Source of the DNA: Nemertoderma westbladi
Taxonomy: Eukaryota; Xenacoelomorpha; Nemertodermatida; Nemertodermatidae
NCBI GenBank assembly: GCA_032718475.1
Contig: JAUCBJ010004543.1
Coordinates: forward strand, 1 to 64,000
Reading direction: 5' to 3'
Length of the DNA: 64,000 nt
Both the position numbers and the translations under genes were made by a program. The notes beneath the pieces are model-generated. The model did no database searches. It saw only the letters and a program-made list of their open reading frames with translations, and was not told where the DNA came from. This document shows positions 52,601 to 63,268 of this stretch, one piece after another. How positions within the stretch are numbered: position 1 is the stretch's first letter; every line of letters begins with the position of its first letter.

Positions 52601-52987
52601 CGAAGAGGTTTGCGCCTACAAATACGAGACTGATGACGTCACTGGAAATGAGAGCCTCGTTGTGACTCTCAAATTGGTGGACGATGACGGCAACGTGTTC
52701 GTCGAACACAAACGCTGGAGTGTGACGTCACCTGAGGCGTTGCAGTCTGCGAGTCGGGGTCGGTTTCCCCAGGGGGATCCGCAAGTTATCGACCGTGTCC
52801 CCATGGATCTCTACCACGACTCAGATATTTTCCCGGTAGACCCAACCATCATTGCCTCTCCCTTTTCCTACGAGGAATTCCCCGACAAGGACGACGTCTA
52901 TCTCCTCGTAAAGAGACTCATATGTGGCGATCCTGACGCCAAGGATATGTTGGAGACCCTCACCTATAAAGATGATTCTAGTGTGAG
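22633..52987 (+). CDS. Exon 17: single giant coding exon, about 30.4 kb
   Basis: The acceptor TTTTTCTTGCAG ends at 22632 and the donor GTGTGAG|GTGAGT follows 52987. It enters at phase 1 and exits at phase 2. The exon is 30,355 bp of uninterrupted frame. Regions in order are as follows. Short motifs run from 22633 to about 24480 (for example FIVSRVTIDSEGRRVVEKR, then DSDPELLILI). A long-period acidic region, with recurring I-R-S-V-K and D-Y-E-x-x-I-T-V-x-T blocks, runs from about 24480 to 28377. The 368-residue array runs from 28378 to about 45050, its decayed edge to about 46260, and about 22 short motifs follow to 52987. No membrane segment or known catalytic motif is seen. The role is probably structural: a very long flexible or elastic tether. 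The ends of the exon are GC/CpG-richer than the middle. Its length far exceeds the large titin and mucin exons I know of. Confidence 0.95.
24480..28377 (+). repeat. Long-period acidic protein repeats in exon 17
   Basis: A block of the form I-[RKE]-S-[LV]-[KRQ], then an acidic run, then D-Y-[DE]-x-x-[IFL]-[ST]-V-x-T, recurs at about 24499, 25366, 25746, 26610 and 27528. Most copies are followed by a 'TSEL' strand and a helix (for example ASKVFESIVREIHTVKEL). Spacing is mostly 860-920 bp, with one short gap. The copies are diverged at DNA level, so this part is an older repeat layer than the 1104-bp array. Confidence 0.65.
31000..37220 (+). repeat. Near-identical core of the array with a 2208-bp higher-order period
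   Basis: Units 3 and 4 (about 30.6-32.8 kb) are essentially the same. In units 5-8 the markers alternate: KPTE/KPSE/KPTE/KPSE (33.10, 34.20, 35.31, 36.41 kb), and QMPDAR versus QTPDAR in the same rhythm. Unit 8 has the first half of unit 6 and the last half of unit 5 or 7 (LGKYEPEQVPVEG instead of YGQYEPEQVPLEG), so it is a mosaic. Confidence 0.85.
39480..45000 (+). repeat. Alternating A/B units with a 2211-bp dimer period
   Basis: Units 11, 13 and 15 (B type) carry EERSLLSNKSEQWGR, EMDATSPTQIVSVCSKPS and TIVIEGTTPFNEMPVDLNK. Units 12 and 14 (A type) carry the standard EERGIPEQAKLRGQPVP and EMDTTSPTHISSVF. Units 11 and 13 also share MKYEQTVSEKVLHDVKQPH with unit 1. B units are one codon longer, giving the 1107-bp steps. 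Confidence 0.9.
45051..46260 (+). repeat. Decayed edge of the 368-residue array
   Basis: Landmarks persist in degraded form: PHVAQEYASQL for PHIATEYVSQI, KPELRGHPVPDKL for AKLRGQPVPQQL, DAPVDLNNLLY for ETPVDLNKLLY, and GRGLPASENIII for ERGLPHSESISI at about 45880. Array edges commonly diverge like this when the centre is homogenised. Confidence 0.8.
46590..52987 (+). repeat. About 22 short-motif copies, period about 85-95 residues
   Basis: Copies are diverged but keep the pattern: a hydrophobic-V-x-T-K strand, an acidic-Gly turn, an E-x-R-R-Y-R strand, a helix ending G-x-[IL]-P, and often P-[VI]-E-[IM] about ten residues later. Clear examples are FVVITKTVIDNIGSDVIEKR (about 48318), FLVITRTASDDNY (about 50680), FVILNRTCIDEEGQEIVEHR (about 50928) and FILVTKSVVDTQGSKVITR (about 52420). 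It is the same motif as in exons 14-16, 19 and 20, so it brackets the long array on both sides. Confidence 0.88.
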
Positions 52988-53301
52988 GTGAGTTTATGTA
53001 ATGTAATTCAGTTCCACTTTCTAATTGGCTACATCATTAGTGTTGTTTTTCTGTTACTTTACTATTTAGACTAATTGATTTCCAACTCTGGGAACAGCAA
53101 TAAAACGATTCGTATTTCCCTCCAAAAAAGTTGATGGGAAGGTGGTGTTGTGTGGGTGGGGCCGGTGCACGGGCAGCTGACACGCTGCCCGTGGGTTCCA
53201 GGGGGAATTTCAAATTTTTCATAAATTTTTTTATTGTGTTTAACCTGAAAGCCTATTATTACTAATTACCCATACTGAACTACCGACTTTATCGCCCATA
53301 G

Positions 53302-53462
53302 AGATTCCTTGAGTTCTGGGACGCTACCGTTGGATCTACCGTTCCGTATTCTTCGTCAACCGGTTCAGCAACTACTCTACCTCCAACCGGTTACCGCCGC
53401 TGAGCTAACCAAGCCTGTGGATGAACTACCGGACGCTGAATGGGAAGAAACTGATGAGACAG
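53302..53462 (+). CDS. Exon 18: spacer between motifs
   Basis: The acceptor TATCGCCCATAG ends at 53301 and the donor GAGACAG|GTAAGG follows 53462. It enters at phase 2 and leaves one base. It encodes a Leu/Pro-rich stretch (GTLPLDLPFRILRQPVQQL) and an acidic end (ELPDAEWEETDETG). The end leads straight into the motif strand of exon 19. Confidence 0.85.
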
Positions 53463-54102
53463 GTAAGGGGGAGTTTTTTTTAGTAATTATTTAGTGATTA
53501 CTTATATTTCTGCTGCAAAAGTCCCCAGTTCAGTGTGCTTGCTTTGCAGCAAAAACAATAAATTGTAAAAAAATATGTGAATGGTGGTAGGATTGGAACT
53601 GGGGACGTATAGTATGTAGGTTTAACGTTGTACAAGATTCGTTATCTCTTTTATTCAACTAAGAAGCACATTTGTATAATTATTATTGAAGTATATATTG
53701 AGTGATAAAAACATTAAAGTCAGGCAACCTACTATCAATTTGCAGTAGGAATGGTTTAATTATATTTTATTAATATATTACATTCATTTTAATGAGTAAC
53801 TCTAATTATGTCATAAAATGCTTAAAACTCCATTAAGTACCCACTATCCACTACTTCCATTGAAACGAAAGTGTATTATTTTTAAGATTAGCTAAGAAAA
53901 AAAATAGTAAAGTTTTCTTCAGCCGTTAGGCCATGGATTACGCACAAAAACGAATTATTTCCATTCCAGAGCAGTTCACCCAGAACTATACTCCCCAGAG
54001 GAAACTCCAGTACTCATTTAGTGACAGTTTATGAGCTTTCTTCCCTTTAAGAGTTCCGTCCCTTTAAACTTCCGCCCTATTCGAACCCACGTTACGTTCC
54101 AA

Positions 54103-55811
54103 AGTTCCCGAACCGAAGTTACATCCCATTCGAACCGAAGTTACATCCCATTCGAACCGAAGTTACATCCCATTCGAACCGAAGTTACATCCCATTCGAA
54201 CCGAAGTTGCATCCCATTCGAACCGAAGTTACATCCCATTCGAACCGAAGTTACATCCCATTCGAACCGAAGTTACATCCCATTCGAACCCTAGTTACAT
54301 CCCATTCGAACCGAAGTTGCGTCCCATTCGAACCGAAGTTACGTCCCATTCGAACCGAAGTTACGTCCCATCGAACCGAAGTTACGTCCCATTCGAACCG
54401 AAGTTACATCCCATTCGAACCGAAGTTACGTCCCATTCGAACCGAAGTTACATCCCATTCGAACCGAAGTTACATCCCATTCGAACCGAAGTTACGTCCC
54501 ATTCGAACCGAAGTTGCGTCCCATTCGAACCGAAGTTACGTCCCATTCGAACCGAAGTTACATCCCATTCGAACCGAAGTTACGTCCAATTCGAACCGAA
54601 GTTGCGTCCCATTCGAACCGAAGTTACGTCCCATTCAAACCTAAGTTACGCACCTTTCGAACCGAAGTTACGTCCCATTCGAACCGAAGTTACGTCCCAT
54701 CGAACCGAAGTTATGTCCCATTCGAACCGAAGTTGCGTCCCATTCGAACCGAAGTTACGTCCCATTCGAACCGAAGTTACATCCCATTCGAACCGAAGTT
54801 ACGTCCCATTCGAACTGAAGTTACGTCCCATTCGAACCGAAGTTACGTCCCATTCGAACCGAAGTTACGTCCCATTCGAACCGAAGTTACATCCCATTCG
54901 AACCGAAGTTACATCCCATTCGAACCGAAGTTACGTCCCATTCGAACCGAAGTTGCGTCCCATACGAACCGAAGTTACGTCCCATTCGAACCGAAGTTAC
55001 ATCCCATTCGAACCGAAGTTACGTCCAATTCGAACCGAAGTTGCGTCCCATTCGAACCGAAGTTACGTCCCATTCAAACCTAAGTTACGCACCTTTCGAA
55101 CCGAAGTTACGTCCCATTCGAACCGAAGTTACGTCCCATCGAACCGAAGTTATGTCCCATTCGAACCGAAGTTGCGTCCCATTCGAACCGAAGTTACGTC
55201 CCATTCGAACCGAAGTTACATCCCATTCGAACCGAAGTTACGTCCCATTCGAACTGAAGTTACGTCCCATTCGAACCGAAGTTACGTCCCATTCGAACCG
55301 AAGTTACGTCCCATTCGAACTGAAGTTACGTCCCATTCGAACCGAAGTTACGTCCCATTCGAACCGAAGTTACGTCCCATTCGAACCGAAGTTACATCCC
55401 ATTCGAACCGAAGTTACGTCCCATTCGAACTGAAGTTACGTCCCATTCGAACCGAAGTTACGTCCCATTCGAACCGAAGTTACGTCCCATTCGAACCGAA
55501 GTTACGTCCCATTCGAACCGAAGTTGCATCCCATTCGAACCGAAGTTACGTCCCATTCGAACCGAAGTTACATCCCATTCGAACCGAAGTTACATCCCAT
55601 TCGAACCGAAGTTACGCACCTTTCGAACCGAAGTTACGTCCCATTTGAACCGAAGTTACGTCCCATTCGAACCGAAGTTACGTCCCATTCGAACCGAAGT
55701 TACGTCCCATTCGAACCGAAGGTTACGTCCCATTCAAACCTAAGTTACGCACCTTTCGAACCGAAGTTACGTCCCATTCGAACCGAAGTTACGTCCCATT
55801 CGAACCGATGT
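54103..55811. repeat. 22-bp minisatellite, about 78 units, with a 440-bp higher-order duplication
   Basis: The unit is CGAACCGAAGTTACGTCCCATT, with mostly A/G variation at one site (TTACATC or TTACGTC, TTGCGTC). Rare variant strings recur at fixed offsets. TTCAAACCTAAGTTACGCACC occurs at about 54633, 55073 and 55733, and the shortened CCCATCGAACC followed by TTATGTCCC at about 54697 and 55137. The 440-bp offset is 20 units. The unit has no stop in any frame, which explains the long spurious frames. Confidence 0.97.
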
Positions 55812-56400
55812 TTTATATTATCTTCTGTTCTAAATATAACCAATGTCAATTAATTATTAATCATAACAAAGTGTTACATAACTTTTGTCCCTAAGTTTTT
55901 AAATGATACTTTATGTGTAGTGACTAATTACTATTTTCCTGGGCTCACTAAATACATCAGCTGGTGTTCCTTGGGGTATCACTACTGCTTATTCGCTTCC
56001 ATAACATATTGAATAATAGGCAATAGCATCTCAACCACAATATGGTTGGTTGAAACAGATGGTGTTTCATTCATAGCTAACTACTTGTTTAGTGTTAGTG
56101 CATGCCACCGCGCCAAGAGTTATTAGTATGTTTATAAAAATTTCCCCTTTAATAATTATAAGTAGGTTTACATTATTGTAGTTTATTATTATATATTATG
56201 GTTGTCTTGTTTGATATAATTTTGTTTGCATTAGCAATAGCTATTCTATCAATTATAATTACATGGTTGTTATGGAGATCTCCTATCGGTAGGTTTTATT
56301 GCTGATTATATTGGAATGGGAGGGGCGCGGGGGTGGAGTGGATATTGACGCAAATAGATAAACGAGAATCAGTAAATCAGTAAACAATAATTGATAACAA
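55812..56400. other. Intron, nothing recognised
   Basis: AT-rich intron between the 22-bp array and the LINE fragment; no exon or repeat stands out. Confidence 0.6.
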
Positions 56401-56404
56401 CCTC

Positions 56405-57290
56405 CACCTACTGGCTCCAGAAGGCGAGGAAATCCTGCCAAGTACCTATCTGATCTAGACTTTGCTGATGACTTAGGAGTACTCTCAGAATCATTAGAGG
56501 GAGTCCAACGGCTCCTCAGCTCATTAGAACATGCTGCTTCTAGTGTTGGTCTTTTTGATAACTCCAAAAAGACCAAAATGTTGACAGTTGACTTTGAAAG
56601 TCCTCAGCAAGTCTTCGACCGGATGAGCATATGCTCAAAGTATGGTATGCTTGAGCATGGGGGACTTATGTTACCTGGTATCATGAATCCGGAAGTTAGG
56701 TGAGGACCTTCGAATACGTAAGGGAAAGGCATGGGCAGCCTTGAATAGGCTTTCCAGGATTTGGAAGTCACATAGAATTAATCGGAAACTTAAGGTCCGA
56801 TTATTTAGAGCAGCAGTAGTTCCAGGCAGTACTCCACTATGGGAGTCCAAACTGGGCTCTATCTGCCGAGGGCACCAAATCTCGGGAAGACACATTCACA
56901 AGAATGCTACGCCGGGTTCACTGTGTCAAGTACAATGCACACATCTTCAAGCAGACATTATATAACGTTGGAGGTGTCCCATTGGTTCCCCCAAGCTTGG
57001 CACTAGAACAAAGCCGCCTCCGCTTTGCAGGACATTGCTTTCGCCGTGAGGACCAGCCAGTGCATAATCTTGTGCTTTGGCGGCCTCATGGATTGAATAA
57101 GCATGGTGTACAGCCCGTATGACTTTCTTGAGACGCATCTTAAAGGACACTGGCCTTGAAGATGCGGATGATCTAGCAAATGACATGGGTGATAGGGAGT
57201 TGTGGCGGCGCAATTTTGTCGACAGGCCGGCACAGCATTCTTAAAAATGCAGCTGCAATGCAGCATGCCGATCCTAGTAGTACTAGTAGA
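56405..57290 (+). mobile_element. LINE fragment copy 2, with FADD box and C-terminus
   Basis: The frames show RRRGNPAKYLSDLDFADDLG (56430-56480, the reverse transcriptase FADD box). Thumb-like sequence with NSKKTKMLTVDF follows, then RLRFAGHCFRRE (about 57019) and the C-terminal ELWRRNFVDRPAQHS with a stop at 57242-57244. Several frameshifts make it a pseudogene. Its last 150 bp match 21861-22015, so both belong to one family. The family is related to, but not identical with, the 18-19.6 kb LINE. Confidence 0.88.
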
Positions 57291-57738
57291 CAACAAGTAT
57301 AAGTTTGTTTGCTATTATTATTTAAATTGCAAAACCATTTCTGTACCCGCACATATTATGAAATGTTCTGTTTTTAGGGGGACAGAATATTTATGTTTTT
57401 TGCTTCTGTAAGATGCTTTTGCCCTTTCAATGATTTACATTTTTAATTCACCGAGATGGGAATTGCGTCCACCCCCCCCCCCCCCCCTCCCCTCCCCCCT
57501 GACTCGAAATTTGTAAACAATTTAATTAATTAATTAGTAACTTTAGGTGAATATAAAATTACTTTTTATTACTATGACCCTATTTGTCTATTGCATTACA
57601 CCACTTGGTTTCCTTTCATGTATTATGTGTTTCATATCAAATGTTTCATATGTGGTAAGTTCATTGGTTTCAGCAGCGGGTTTGCGGGTTTGCGGGTTTG
57701 CGGGTTTCATTGCTAACTACTTGTCGAATTTCCTGCAG

Positions 57739-58181
57739 GTCAAAAAATTGTCGTCATAACAACTTCCTTTGTTGACGATGTCGGCAAAACTGTCATTCAA
57801 CGGCGCCGTTTCCGAAGCAACGCTCAAGAGCTTGATTCCATGGTGAACAATGACGTCATTTCTGACAACTTCCGGCCTATTGGCGAGGTGCAACCGAGTC
57901 CGTACATCGACGTCACTAATATCATTCTAGACGATAACGACGGCTCTCGAATATTCCAAAAGCTCGCGGTTCCCCCGGACTGTCTGGATTACAACGCCAT
58001 CTGTCGCCGGTCTAAGGAACACCTATCCACCGATCAATCGCCTCAAATGGTGGATAATAATTCCTCCAAAGGGTCGTTAGATGGTGCAACTCGCATTACC
58101 GACGCGCAACTTGAGGAGTTCCATCCGTCGGGCGAATCGTTTGTTGTACTAACTATGCAGCAAGAGTGTCTTAGTAATCAG
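57739..58181 (+). CDS. Exon 19: short repeat motifs
   Basis: The acceptor AATTTCCTGCAG ends at 57738 and the donor AATCAG|GTTAGT follows 58181. It enters at phase 1 and exits at phase 0. It opens with a full motif (IVVITTSFVDDVGKTVIQRR, then NAQELDSMVNNDVISDNFRP). The middle is acidic and Ser-rich, and it ends with the strand of another motif (SFVVLTMQQECLSNQ). The second half is in exon 20. It is CpG-rich compared with its introns. Confidence 0.92.
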
Positions 58182-58283
58182 GTTAGTTTAATAATGTGCT
58201 ACAGTCACTTTATTACTTGTAACTACCAAGACTTGCAGGTCTTTTCATATTATTTTGTATTTTTGTGCCTTTTGAGTTAAATT

Positions 58284-58424
58284 CACGGGATAGCTCAGTT
58301 GGTTGAGCGCCGGTCCTGTAATCTATTGGTTCTAGGTTCAGCCCCGCCAGGGTCCACTCAGCCTTTCATCCACTGGGGTCGATAAAATGAGTACCAGTTA
58401 AATAACTGGGAGCAAATCTTGGGA
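58284..58424 (+). mobile_element. tRNA-derived SINE head and body, joined to a VNTR
   Basis: GGATAGCTCAGTTGGTTGAGC (A box, 58288) and TAGGTTCAGCCCCGCC (B-box-like, 58335) form a tRNA-like head. The body has CCTTTCATCC and GGTCGATAAAATGAGTACCAG, a block seen in tRNA-derived SINEs of several invertebrates. It then runs into ACTGGGAGCAAATCTTGGG and directly into the 36-bp array. Confidence 0.85.
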
Positions 58425-61400
58425 TAGGAGTAGCGTCCACCCCTACCTTTTGGGTAGCAGATAGGAGTAGCGCCCACCCCTACCATCGGGTAGCAGATAG
58501 GAGAAGCGCCCACCCCTACCTTCGGGTAGCAGATAGGAGTAGCGCCCACTTCTACCCTCGGGTAGCAGATAGGAGTAGCGCCCACCCCTACCCTCGGATA
58601 GCAGATAGGAGTAGCCCCCACCCCTACCTTCGGGTAGCAGTTAGGAGTAGCGCCCACCCCTACCTTCGGGTAGCAGATAGGAGTAGCGCCCACCCCTACC
58701 TTCGGGTAGCAGATAGGAGTAGCGCCCACCCCTACCTTCGGGTAACAGATGAAGTAGCGCCCACCCCTACCTTCGGGTAGCAGATAGGAGTATCGCCCAC
58801 CCCTACCTTCGGGTAGCAGAAATAAGTAGCACCCCACCCCCCCCCCCTACCTTCGGGTAGCAGATAGGAGTAGCGCCCGCCCCTACCCTCAGGTGGCAGA
58901 TAGGAGTAGCGCCCACCCCTACCCTCGGATAGCAGATAGGAGTTGCGCGCATCCCTACCTTCGGGTAGCAGATAGGAGTAGCGCCCACCCCTACCATCGG
59001 ATAGCAGATAGGAGTAGCGCCCACCCCTACCTTCGGGTAGCAGATAGGAGTAGCGCCCACCCCTACCCTCGGGTAGCAGATAGGAGTAGCGCTTACCCCT
59101 ACCCTCGGGTAGCAGATAGGAGTAGCGCCCATCCCTTCCTTCGGGTAGCAGATAGAAGTAGCGCTCACCCCTACCTTCGGGTAGCAGATAGGAGTAGCGC
59201 CCATCCCTACCTTCGGGTAGCAGATAAGAGTAGCGCCGCCCACCCCTACCTTCGGGTAGCAGATAGAGAAGCCCCCACCCCTACCTACGGGTAGCAGATA
59301 GAAGTATCGCCCATCCCTACCTTCGGGTAGCAGATAGGAGTAGCGCCCACCCCTACCCTCGGATAGCAGATAGGAGTAGCGCCCACCCCTACCTTCGGGT
59401 AGCAGATAAGAGTAGCGCCCACCCCTACCCTTGGGTAGCAGATAGGAGTAGCGCCAACCCCTACCCTCGGGTAGCAGATAGGAGTAGCGCCCACCCCTAC
59501 CTTCGGGTAGCAGATAGGAGTAGCGCCCACCTCTACCTTCGGGTAGCAGATAGGAGTAGCGCCAACCCCTACCCTCGGGTAGCAGATAGGAGTAGCGCCC
59601 ACCCCTACCTTCGGGTAGCAGATATGAGTAGCGCCCACCCCTACCTTCGGGTAGCAGATAGGAGTAGCGCCAACCCCACCCTCGGGTAGAAGATAGGAGT
59701 AGCGCCCACCCCTACCTTCGGGTAGCAGATAGGAGTAGCGCCCACCCCCACGTTCGGGTAGCAGATAGGAGTAGCGTCCACCCCTACCTTTTGGGTAGCA
59801 GATAGGAGTAGCGCCCACCCCTACCATCGGGTAGCAGATAGGAGAAGCGCCCACCCCTACCTTCGGGTAGCAGATAGGAGTAGCGCCCACTTCTACCCTC
59901 GGGTAGCAGATAGGAGTAGCGCCCACCCCTACCCTCGGATAGCAGATAGGAGTAGCCCCCACCCCTACCTTCGGGTAGCAGTTAGGAGTAGCGCCCACCC
60001 CTACCTTCGGGTAGCAGATAGGAGTAGCGCCCACCCCTACCTTCGGGTAGCAGATAGGAGTAGCGCCCACCCCTACCTTCGGGTAACAGATGAAGTAGCG
60101 CCCACCCCTACCTTCGGGTAGCAGATAGGAGTATCGCCCACCCCTACCTTCGGGTAGCAGAAATAAGTAGCACCCCCCCCCCCCCCCCTACCTTCGGGTA
60201 GCAGATAGGAGTAGCGCCCGCCCCTACCCTCAGGTGGCAGATAGGAGTAGCGCCCACCCCTACCCTCGGATAGCAGATAGGAGTTGCGCGCATCCCTACC
60301 TTCGGGTAGCAGATAGGAGTAGCGCCCACCCCTACCATCGGATAGCAGATAGGAGTAGCGCCCACCCCTACCTTCGGGTAGCAGATAGGAGTAGCGCCCA
60401 CCCCTACCCTCGGGTAGCAGATAGGAGTAGCGCCCACCCCTACCCTCGGGTAGCAGATAGGAGTAGCGCCCATCCCTACCTTCGGGTAGCAGATAGGAGT
60501 AGCGCCCATCCCTACCTTCGGGTAGCAGATAGGAGTAGCGCCCACCCCTACCTTCGGGTAGCAGATAGGAGTAGCGCCCACCCTACCTTCGGGTAGCAGA
60601 TAGAAGTAGCGCCCATCCCTACCTTCGGGTAGCAGATAGGAGTAGCGCCCACCCCTACCTTCGGGTAGCAGATAGGAGTAGCGCCCACCCCTACCTTCGG
60701 GTAGCAGATAGAGTAGCGCCCACCCCTACCTTCGGGTAGCAGATAGGAGTAGCGCCCACCCCTACCTCTCGGGTAGCAGATAGGAGTAGCGCCCACCCCT
60801 ACCCTTCGGGTAGCAGATAGGAGTAGCGCCCACCCCTACCTTCGGGTAGCAGATAGGAGTAGCGCCCACCCCTACCTTCGGGTAGCAGATAGGAGTAGCG
60901 CCCACCCCTACCTTCGGGTAGCAGATAGGAGTAGCGCCCACCCCTACCTTCGGGTAGCAGATAGGAGTAGCGCCCACCCCTACCTTCGGGTAGCAGATAG
61001 AAGTATCGCCCATCCCTACCTTCGGGTAGCAGATAGGAGTAGCGCCCACCCCTACCCTCGGGTAGCAGATAGGAGTAGCGCCCACCCCTACCTTCGGGTA
61101 GCAGATAAGAGTAGCGCCCACCCCTACCCTTGGGTAGCAGATAGGAGTAGCGCCAACCCCTACCCTCGGGTAGCAGATAGGAGTAGCGCCCACCCCTACC
61201 TTCGGGTAGCAGATAGGAGTAGCGCCCACCTCTACCTTCGGGTAGCAGATAGGAGTAGCGCCAACCCCTACCCTCGGGTAGCAGATAGGAGTAGCGCCCA
61301 CCCCTACCTTCGGGTAGCAGATATGAGTAGCGCCCACCCCTACCTTCGGGTAGCAGATAGGAGTAGCGCCAACCCCACCCTCGGGTAGAAGATAGGAGTA

Positions 61401-62190
61401 GCGCCCACCCCTACCTTCGGGTAGCAGATAGGAGTAGCGCCCACCCCCACGTTCGGGTAGCAGATAGGAGTAGCGCCCACCCCTACCCTCGGGTAGCAGA
61501 TATATGTAATGTCCCCCCCCCCCCCTACCTTCGGGTAGCAGATAGGAGTAGCGCCCACCCCTACCTTCGGGTAACAGATAGCCCACCCCTACCTTCGGGT
61601 AACAGATAGGAGTAGCGCCCACCCCTACTTTCGGGTAGCAGATAGGAGTAGCGCCCACCCCTACCTTCGGGTAGCAGATAGGAGTAGCGCCCACCCCTAC
61701 CCTCGGGTACCAGACAGGTGTAGCGCCCGCCCCTACCCTCGGGTAGCAGATAGGAGTAGCGCCCGCCCCTACCTTCGGGTAGCAGATAGGAGTAGCGCCC
61801 ACCCCTACCTTCGGGTAACAGATAGGAGTAGCGCCCACCCCCACCTTCAGGTTAGCAGATAGGAGTAGCGCCCACCCCTACCCTCGGGTAGCAGATAGGA
61901 TGTAATGTCCCCCCCCCCCCCCTACCTTCGGGTAGCAGATAGGAGTACCGCCCACCCCTACCTTCGGGTAACAGATAGGAGTAGCGCCCACCCCTACCTT
62001 CGGTTAGCAGATAGGAGTAGCGCCCACCCCTACCTTCGGGTAGCAGATAGGAGTAGCGCCCACCCCTACCTTCGGTTAGCAGATAGGAGTAGCGCCCACC
62101 CCTACCTTCGGGTAACAGATAGGAGTAGCGCCCACCCCTACCTTCGGTTAGCAGATAGGAGTAGCGCCCACCCCTACCTTCGGTTAGCGT
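58425..62190. repeat. 36-bp minisatellite, second array (about 104 units), with nested duplications
   Basis: It has the same unit as at 14.2-14.9 kb. Rare variants recur at fixed offsets, showing segmental duplication inside the array. At +1341 bp, a GCGTCCACCCCTACCTTTTGG variant lies at 58434 and 59775, and GGTAACAGATGAAG at 58741 and 60082. At +1699 bp, GAAGTATCGCCCATCCC lies at 59301 and 61000, and CCAACCCCACCCTCGGGTAG at about 59671 and 61370. Poly-C runs interrupt it at about 58833, 60174, 61511 and 61909. The right flank (62191-62239) matches that of the first array. Confidence 0.97.
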
Positions 62191-62239
62191 CTATCGAAAG
62201 AGGAGCTTTCGGGTCGCCTCCAGCTTTGGCCGACTGTTA

Positions 62240-63268
62240 GCATGCTTTAGTTCAATTGGTGCATCAGGGCAATTCGCAAACTTTATTGTTGGTATAAATA
62301 AACTCACATTGATATATTTGTTATTCGTAAAATGATGGAGCTTTGCCAATATTAATTATTGAGAAAACAAAATAATATAATAATATATTTTATAATAAAA
62401 TAAAATAAATATGTTTAGATGTAATACGTTATTCTACAAAATTACCACCCCCCCCCCCCCCCCCCACCCCCCCTGGGTCGCAGTAAACCATAGTATATAC
62501 CAAAACAATAAAATAGGACATGGGGTCTACATGGGGACATAGTTTATACCGGTATATAGAAGATTTTGTAATCGTTATGGATCCATTCACACTTTGCTTC
62601 CAGGAACTACCGGAAGTCGTTTCCGCCATTAGCATGGTTATTTTGGTGTCATTGATAGCCTAAATATCTGAAATGTCAAAATGCCAATTGCTGATTGATG
62701 GCACTCATTGTAGGTGTTTAGCAGTATAAGCACGCGGTACAGAATCGTCCGCCATTTTTAGAAAAATATGCCAATGTATTTGAGGATAAAAATATACCTT
62801 TATATATAGGAAAATGAGCTGCATTGATCACTATTGGCTTTTTTTCGTATAATTGCATAACTCATAAATCCCATTTTTTATTTTTATGTGAACCCCATAC
62901 CCATAATCACTGTCTGAAACCATAATACCGGTATCTGGTACCACAAATACTTTTCGAAATATTGTATTTGGACTGGCACGGGAGTGTTTCAGGTGCTCTA
63001 CATCTACAGTGTAGGAACTGTTAATAAAACATTCATGGGTTTCTGTGGAATAGATAGTAAAGTTTTAACAGAAACTTTTTATTTCACAATTCCCCCTCCT
63101 ATGTTGTTCCTTGATTTGAATGATTTATATAAGTTTCAGTACATGCTATACAGTATATGTTTCAGTATATTATGTTCCTGTATTTCCGGTCAATACTGTC
63201 ATAACTTTGTAAACGAGTGACTTGACTGTGTATTTCTTATTAATCAATTGTATAATTATTTTTCTTAG
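62240..63268. other. Intron remainder
   Basis: AT-rich intron with a C run at about 62447-62475. No exon or element is recognised before the acceptor at 63268. Confidence 0.6.

Noticed and set aside
54317-55648. 443-codon open frame on the + strand
   Set aside because: It is the 22-bp minisatellite, which has no stop in any frame. It has no start context and no codon bias beyond the unit.
58288-58352. Functional tRNA gene
   Set aside because: The A and B boxes are present but the stems do not pair properly, and a SINE body follows immediately.
60762-61844. 360-codon open frame on the minus strand (and similar ones at 14.2 and 58-62 kb)
   Set aside because: The 36-bp unit is 12 codons with no stop on either strand, so the frame is a consequence of the repeat, not a gene.
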